A stretch of 64,000 bases of DNA, taken from assembly GCF_030272615.1 (NCBI RefSeq), contig NC_081412.1:541588335-541652334 (forward strand), given 5' to 3'. Of this stretch, positions 58,989 through 64,000 are shown piece by piece. The notes under the pieces are model-generated. The model searched no databases and was not told the origin of the DNA. It saw only the letters and a program-made list of their open reading frames with translations. This stretch comes from Cryptomeria japonica. Lineage: Eukaryota > Streptophyta > Pinopsida > Cupressales > Cupressaceae. A program made the translations under genes and the position numbers. Position 1 is the stretch's first letter, and each line of letters opens with the position of its first letter.

Positions 58989-59283
58989 TTTTTGTATTAA
59001 GTATCATAGAATCACAAAGCTCATTTTTTGCCCATTCAAGCATCCACGTTACAAACGTATTACAAATACTAGCTCCTTTCGAGCACCAAACTAGAAACAA
59101 CAATTGGAAGACCAAGGTTCACAACTTAGAAATCCACTTTAAACAATGAGACAAATACATCCAATGGAAGACCAAGAGTCACAACTTAGAATTCTACACA
59201 AAGGTGTCCCTCATGGGAGTTGAACTTGGGTCTCCACATTGAGAACTCAATGCTTTAACCAACTAAGCTCAACCCCTTGGACC
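58989..59283 (-). mobile_element. tRNA-derived SINE with 17 bp target duplication
   Basis: Read on the minus strand the element starts ggtccaaggggttgagctta and has a box A-like gagcttagttggttaaagc and a box B-like agttcaactcc, 30-40 bases apart, as in tRNA genes. A body of about 210 bp follows and then an A-run tail (atacaaaaaaa). It is bounded by perfect direct repeats tataatattacatattt (58972-58988 and 59284-59300). The body contains an internal duplication of about 35 bp (59099-59136 and 59160-59196). SINEs are moved by a partner LINE. The intact target duplication shows it is comparatively young. Confidence 0.9.
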
Positions 59284-59300
59284 TATAATATTACATATTT

Positions 59301-59550
59301 AATAATTCATGTGTTAAATTAGCTATACAAAAGTTACTACAATTTGTGGCGTACATGATCAAATTAACATAGTTAAGTATTGTTTATTTGTAATGTAGAT
59401 TGCTTAATGTATCCCAAAATAGAGTTCTAGTCATGAGAGGATCTGTGTGTAATGGTGAGCAAATAATCATAAAATATCACATCATAATTATTCAAGAAAG
59501 TAAAACGCAAAATAATATATCAATTTGAAGGATCTAAGAATGAATACCAC
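59301..59550. other. Spacer left of LTR fragment A
   Basis: AT-rich; may be more of the same LTR, but it has no match in fragment B. Nothing else seen. Confidence 0.4.
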
Positions 59551-60660
59551 ACACAACCTTGATATTACATTCTATCATGGCAATATAGGCACTTATTTAT
59601 TCATAACTTTCCTATGGAAAACAATTCCCATCAACTTACTATTAACTAACAATCTAATTTATTGATCCTGAGAAAGATCTTGGGGTTGAAGACACTATTG
59701 CTAGTGGCAACAAAACTACAAGACCTAGTTCCAGGACCAGAAGCTAGAGCAACAATAAGGGCACCTCCAAGTTCATTATGGAGGAATTGGAGGAAATCAA
59801 CAAGGTTACCATCTAGAAGAACAAGGAGCTGGTGCACTCGCTTATTTGAGTGTTTTTGTTTTGTTTCTTGTGTTTCTTTTTGCTTTTGTGTCTGGTATGG
59901 GGTGCTCCTCGGTTTTGCTATTGGTTTCTGTTTGGTTGGCTGATGGCTAGCTTTTGTAAAACTTTTGGTTTCGGGTCCATGTAAAACTCGTTTATCTTTA
60001 ACAAAAACTAACAATCTAATTTATTATTTCTAATTTATAAATTTACCTAATTAATGTAATATTCAAACATCCCCCCTTATTACATTAATTTGAAAAGGGA
60101 ATGGAATGTTTTAATTGTTGAATGCAACCCTTCTAGAGAATTTGATAAATTGCCTTAAAAAATCCTCCTCACTCACCTAGGAAATACAAAATTGATTCCA
60201 TCACTGAATCTTTGGATTGTAGAACCTACAAAATTCTGCACAACATGAGAGAACATAAAGTGTCTCTATCCTCCTTGCATAATGAGAGAAAAATACCCTT
60301 TGATTGTATACATCTTATTTAAGTTTATCAAAATCTCTCCTCTTGTATTGTACACAAGAGAATAGATCTCCTCTAACAGTCCATGTCTTCTCTAAGTGTG
60401 TCAATATCCCTCCTCAATGTTATTGAATTTATTCCTCCTCTAGCTTACAAATGGACCTCAACCACTCTAGATATATCAAATGCACCCACAATAAAATCCT
60501 AGCACCCCTCACTCCACTAAGGAACATAGATATGAAGTAGTGCTTCTTATGAAATAAGTCATCTCCAAGTGAGAAATTATCTTGAGATGATAAAAGTCCT
60601 TCATCCTCCAATGCCTCCAACCTCCAAGGGACCCTATTGTAGTGTATTATAGACATTCAA
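59551..60660 (-). mobile_element. LTR retrotransposon fragment A (fossil)
   Basis: Read on the minus strand, sequence before a G-rich tract (ataaggggggA, plus strand 60070-60080) is followed by TGTTTGAATATTACATTAAT, a typical junction between purine tract and 3' LTR. The LTR part is 59551-60069 (holding an unrelated 342 bp insertion). The part to the right up to about 60660 is decayed 3' internal sequence. A second copy of the junction is at 60841-61100. Broken and incomplete; family probably gypsy, not certain. Confidence 0.6.
59664..60005 (+). mobile_element. 5'-truncated retrotransposon tail (ORF-bearing repeat family)
   Basis: A 342 bp insertion flanked by a perfect 20 bp direct repeat (aactaacaatctaatttatt at 59644-59663 and 60006-60025). 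The uninterrupted target is preserved in LTR fragment B (60934-60953, one difference). It contains the end of the family's coding-side sequence (RPSSRTRS, FIMEELEEINK in decayed form) and the 3' tail gtaaaactcgtttatcttta acaaaa, as in copy 3 near 41400-41750. Confidence 0.92.
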
Positions 60661-60840
60661 TTTAGTATTAAGTCTTGCATGGCTACAAACAATAATGCAC
60701 TCTAACTTTGAGAGTGTTGATTATAGGGTGATAGAATACATTAGCATCTCTTCGAATTAATCAAAGGGGCACACTAGATTTTTATAGTTATTGAATAATT
60801 TTACCTTTTACTTTATAGTTACTTAATTATTTTACCTTTT
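60661..60840. other. Short spacer
   Basis: AT-rich, with a short repeat (taattattttaccttttac twice, 60794-60840). Confidence 0.5.
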
Positions 60841-61100
60841 ACACAACCTTGAAATTACATCCTATCATGACTTTATAGGTCCTTATTTATTCATAAATTT
60901 CCTATGGGAAACAATTCCCATCAGCTTACTATTAACTAACAATTTAATTTATTTATTCTAATTTATAAACTAGCCTAACTAATGTGGCATTCAAACATTC
61001 CTCCCCGATTACATTAATCTACAAAAAAAAAATGGAATATTTTTGTTGTTAAATGTAGCCTTTCTAGAGAATTTAATAAAGTACCTTAAAAAAATTCCTT
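60841..61100 (-). mobile_element. LTR retrotransposon fragment B (fossil)
   Basis: About 260 bp matching fragment A without its insertion. It includes the purine tract/LTR junction (minus strand: aatcggggaggaa then TGTTTGAATG). It ends just before the transposase-like relic. Confidence 0.6.
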
Positions 61101-61976
61101 ATTTACTTTGAAATGAACATAATGCACCTAATGCAATTGAAGAAGAGACATTTGGTTTACCATATGAACCTAATGTAATTGAAGAAGATACTGTATTGAA
61201 TAATCAATTAAATGATGAACATACACCTTCTCTATTTGATGAATTGAATTTACACCAACCATAATGAGCAAGAAAATAAAAAAATATCGTTTGATAAGCA
61301 AAACAAGTCATTAAACGTTAGTAGAACAACATTAAGTAAAGCATTAAAGAGGTAGGAAAAAATAGAGGAACCTAACAATAATTCTCTTTGGGCATTCTCA
61401 GGTAGACTAACACGCAAAGACAACGTTGTTGTTGATGCACTAAGAACATTAATTGAAAAAATTTGGCATGACAACACGAGTTTTGCCCAACCAAAGAGAT
61501 GTTGTTAGAAGGTGAATTGGGTCTAAAAATCATGAGCCACATGCCAAACACTATTTGGATATGACTCAAACTAAATTTTATGAAAGATTCCTTCAAAAGT
61601 TTCCTCAAATAAGAATTTCTCAAACATTTTTTGAAATGACAAAACCTTTTTATATTAAGATTAATCATGTACACACCACGTGTTGTTGTAGGATGCATAT
61701 TGAATTTTCCATTCACTATGATATTTTTCGTCATATTTGTTCTACTTTGCACACTAATGATGTTTTGTAGGAATGCAATATACAAGCACCTCCTAAGTCG
61801 GTAAGAGAATTTCTTTCAAGTGTGTTATGTAATAGACATGATGGTTGCATTTATTATAAGATGCCTTGTTTGGAAGGTTCTTGTGCTATATGTGGTGGTT
61901 TGCAAATGAAAAATGATATATGTGTAGCTGAATTTATGAAAATGTTTCAAGGGAAACTAGTTTATGAGTACATATA

Positions 61977-62549
61977 ATGCATACACATAGAGCTCGATGG
62001 TTAGATGAGCAATTCAAGTTATGTAAGGACACATTTCCTCTTGGCACCATTGTCTCTATCATTGATTTCGCTGAAAATCATACGCTACAACATCAAAATG
62101 AAGTGCAATCTATGTATTATCACTCTATGCAAGTTTCTATTTTTGTACACATAGACTTCATGCATACAAATGATATCACAGAGGAGGATAGAAAGGTTGT
62201 AAGAGAGTATCACTTCTACATAAGTGATGATCGTACTCATTCATCAGAGTTTGTACAAGGATGTTTTAAATTTTTCTATAATAGTTTAAGGGAAAGGAAC
62301 ATACGATACAACCGACACTTAATATGGTCGGATAATTGCACCACACAATTCAAGAATGCAAGGATTTTTTATTGGTTGACAACGATGCATATGACATGTG
62401 GTGTACAACATTTTTGGAATTTCACTGAGGTTGGACATGGTAAGGGAGTGCACGCTGGTGCAGGAGCATGTGTGAAAAAAGCCCTAGCTAGAGAAGAATT
62501 GAAGTACGAAGGTGGTGCTAAGTTGATAGATCCAGAAACAATTGTGTGA
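61977..62549 (+). CDS. Largest intact ORF of the transposase-like relic (190 aa)
   Basis: Starts with an ATG, though the true protein extends upstream. Acidic residues occur in conserved-looking settings: D30 (TIVSIIDFAENHT), D84-D85 (YISDDRTHSSEFVQ), D119 (LIWSDNCTTQFKNARIFYWL) and E151 in FWNFTEVGHGKGVHAGAGAC. Hydrophobic strands precede D30 and D119, and a basic stretch follows D119. This fits a D..D..E catalytic core in an RNase H-like fold, as in cut-and-paste transposases, but the assignment is inference from pattern only. The H-G-K-G motif at 154-157 seems a hallmark of the family. Confidence 0.5.
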   Translation: MHTHRARWLDEQFKLCKDTFPLGTIVSIIDFAENHTLQHQNEVQSMYYHSMQVSIFVHIDFMHTNDITEEDRKVVREYHFYISDDRTHSSEFVQGCFKFFYNSLRERNIRYNRHLIWSDNCTTQFKNARIFYWLTTMHMTCGVQHFWNFTEVGHGKGVHAGAGACVKKALAREELKYEGGAKLIDPETIV

Positions 62550-62897
62550 TGGTGTAAGTCTATGATGGGTCCAGGTAATCCAAGTACGTCAATGGTTCAT
62601 AGATATTTTTGTTTGTTGTACAATTGTAGGATCAAGTGACATGCACTCATTTATGAGTTCAAATTCAAGTTCACTGGTAATTTATACAAGACATATGGTA
62701 TGGTTTTTCTCTTCATGCATGTATTGTTTGTGGGAAGAATGTGAACCACAAGAGTGGGTTGACAAATGGTATTGTAGACCGTTGGTTCCCATTGATTCAT
62801 ATCAAATTCCCAAAGCACTACAATTGAGCCAGATGGAGACATCAGTGGATTTTGACCATGTATTTGACCTAGTGGATTCAAGTGATTTTTTGAGTTA

Positions 62898-62984
62898 ATT
62901 TTTTTGAAAGTATTATTTTTGGTTCATTTTGTTGTACATCATACTTTATTTTTGGTATTAATTAACACTTTATAAAATGCAGGT
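62898..62984 (+). other. Probable intron of the transposase-like relic, donor lost
   Basis: The coding reading stops after VFDLVDSSDFL and resumes at GHVYVVV. A good acceptor (aaaatgcag|gt) lies at 62976-62984 after a T-rich stretch. At the other end gag|ttaattttt stands where gag|gtaattttt would be expected, so the donor GT appears mutated. Confidence 0.45.
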
Positions 62985-63449
62985 CATGTGTATGTAGTTG
63001 TTGCAGAAGAGAACAATGAAGAAGGAACAGATTACTATTTGTGTCATTGTGTTGAGCCAAAAAGAAAATTGACAACCACAATCATTGACAGAGAGGGTAT
63101 TGAGTACCCAATAGGGTCTATTGTCATGACAAGAACATGGCTTCAGAGATACCCTATCAATAATTCTAATGTTTAGTTGTTCGAGGACTTTGAAACACAC
63201 AACATATCCTTCATTTCTCTAACCTTGTTGTTGCAACAAATATTCATTTGATTAAGTATCGTGGTAGACCTCATAACAAGATTTTATGGAATTTTCGTGA
63301 ATCTAACCATGAGGCAATACTTGACATGATACAGGTTAGATTCAATCCTGAAGGCTCAGTTGATTGATTCTACAGTTTAGAGTAGAATAATTTTGAGAAT
63401 TTTGTATAAATTATCGACAAATTGTTCTGTATTCATTTTTTGTATATAT

Positions 63450-63700
63450 AAATGCCCATGAGCTAATTTTTACATGATTAGGGGCATAATTTTGTAAATT
63501 TAAATGACAATGGGCTGATTTGTACATATGTACATGCCAAATTTTGTATATTAAAATGGCGATGAGCTGAATCACACATATTGTAATGCCAAATTTTGTA
63601 TAAAATCCCATGAGATGATTTGTAAGACATTTTTTTGTATAATCAAATAAACAAGAGCTTATTTGACCATATTTAGAGGCAAATTTTTGAATAATATGTG
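63450..63700. repeat. Degenerate minisatellite, ~50 bp unit
   Basis: About five imperfect units of the form (c)atgagct.atttgtacat...ggcaaattttgtataaaatg, at about 63454, 63506, 63560, 63605 and 63650. It lies just after the relic's stop codon. Confidence 0.65.
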
Positions 63701-64000
63701 ACAATGTTTTGTGACTATTTTGTGTGTCAATGTTTTGTGACTATGTTTTGAGTATATGTGATGTGTCCCTGGTCAATCATGAGCATTCTTGATTCTTGTA
63801 TAATCATGGAGAATTATTCGAGTCATTATCGGGTCATAGGGGCCATAGATTGAGACTAGATACAATTTGAGCAAAAATTGTCATTGTTGTCAAAAAAAAA
63901 GTCAAAACAATTATCAAGCAAATTCTACATTACGTCGGTAGGGTATGACTCTTGACATTCTAGTGATTTGGGATGCATTAAAGGGTCATTCCTACCATAA
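63701..64000. other. AT-rich end of window
   Basis: A short repeat (caatgttttgtgactat, twice, 63700-63740), then no gene or element seen up to the window end. Confidence 0.5.

Larger units (their letters stand above)
61130..63366 (+). pseudogene. Transposase-like gene relic (RNase H-fold candidate)
   Basis: A decayed protein gene about 2.2 kb long. Upstream pieces read FSGRLTRKDNVVVDALRTLI, KNHEPHAKHYLDMTQTKFYE and a Cys-rich HTTCCCRMHIEF. The largest intact frame (61977-62549, 190 residues) follows. Then come CEPQEWVDKWYCRPL (62750 on), a probable intron, GHVYVVVAEENNEEGTDYYL (62985 on) and a C-terminus HNKILWNFRESNHEAILDMI ending at 63366. Stops and frame changes lie at several points (for example near 61505, 61770, 61975). 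I have the impression of similar uncharacterised, transposon-linked proteins in plants and animals (SDG.SSQFKN, HGKG..DG.G), but I cannot name the superfamily. No terminal inverted repeats were found. Confidence 0.6.

Noticed and set aside
59199-59283. Possible tRNA gene on the minus strand
   Set aside because: Box A and B are present, but the acceptor and anticodon stems do not pair well. The sequence runs on into a body with an A tail inside a 17 bp target duplication, so it is a SINE head.
60429-60656. 75-codon minus-strand frame
   Set aside because: Within decayed internal sequence of LTR fragment A; no recognisable domain.

Overview
The window looks like plant nuclear DNA from a large, repeat-rich genome. 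A gymnosperm is my best guess: the DNA is AT-rich, transposon copies are old and nested, and there is one intact host gene in 64 kb. There is no bacterial or organellar signature. The species cannot be read from the sequence.

Layout. (1) 1-4000: a decayed L1-type LINE with a C-terminal RNase H. (2) 4211-12305: a Ty1/copia element on the minus strand, broken, inserted into a copy of an unusual ORF-bearing repeat that resumes at 12306-14720. (3) 14784-29204: a large Ty3/gypsy-type, apparently non-autonomous element on the minus strand (gag but no pol seen). It carries an antisense plant-mobile-domain ORF beside its 3' LTR. A second copia-type element without recognisable pol (18021-25344) sits inside its gag. 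(4) 29.7-32.4 kb: a second copy of the ORF-bearing repeat, then three copies of a ~300 bp unit carrying a short shared peptide. (5) 33-39 kb: a second L1-type LINE, with a 197 bp retrotransposon tail inserted in it. (6) 39.1-41.8 kb: RNase H fragments, then the longest copy of the ORF-bearing repeat. (7) 42-44.5 kb: a LINE tail, a TA-flanked inverted-repeat element (MITE) and a pentatricopeptide-repeat relic. (8) 47733-49145: the one convincing intact host gene, a single-exon family-1 UDP-glycosyltransferase, close by its N-terminus to zeatin O-glycosyltransferases. (9) 51.5-55.1 kb: two duplicated 52 bp exon-like segments, an OTU-protease-like ORF and a probable second OTU-like relic. (10) 58.9-64 kb: a tRNA-derived SINE with a 17 bp target duplication, two LTR fragments (one with a LINE-tail insertion whose empty site survives in the other), and a decayed transposase-like gene.

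The strongest candidate for something undescribed is the ORF-bearing repeat. Three coding copies and two 5'-truncated tails occur here. The tails carry perfect 17 and 20 bp target duplications, so they moved by target-primed reverse transcription, yet the best copy encodes a coiled-coil protein and no reverse transcriptase. This resembles an ORF1-only half-LINE. Other leads are the antisense plant mobile domain, the OTU-like region and the transposase-like relic. All assignments were made by eye from motifs; no database search was possible.
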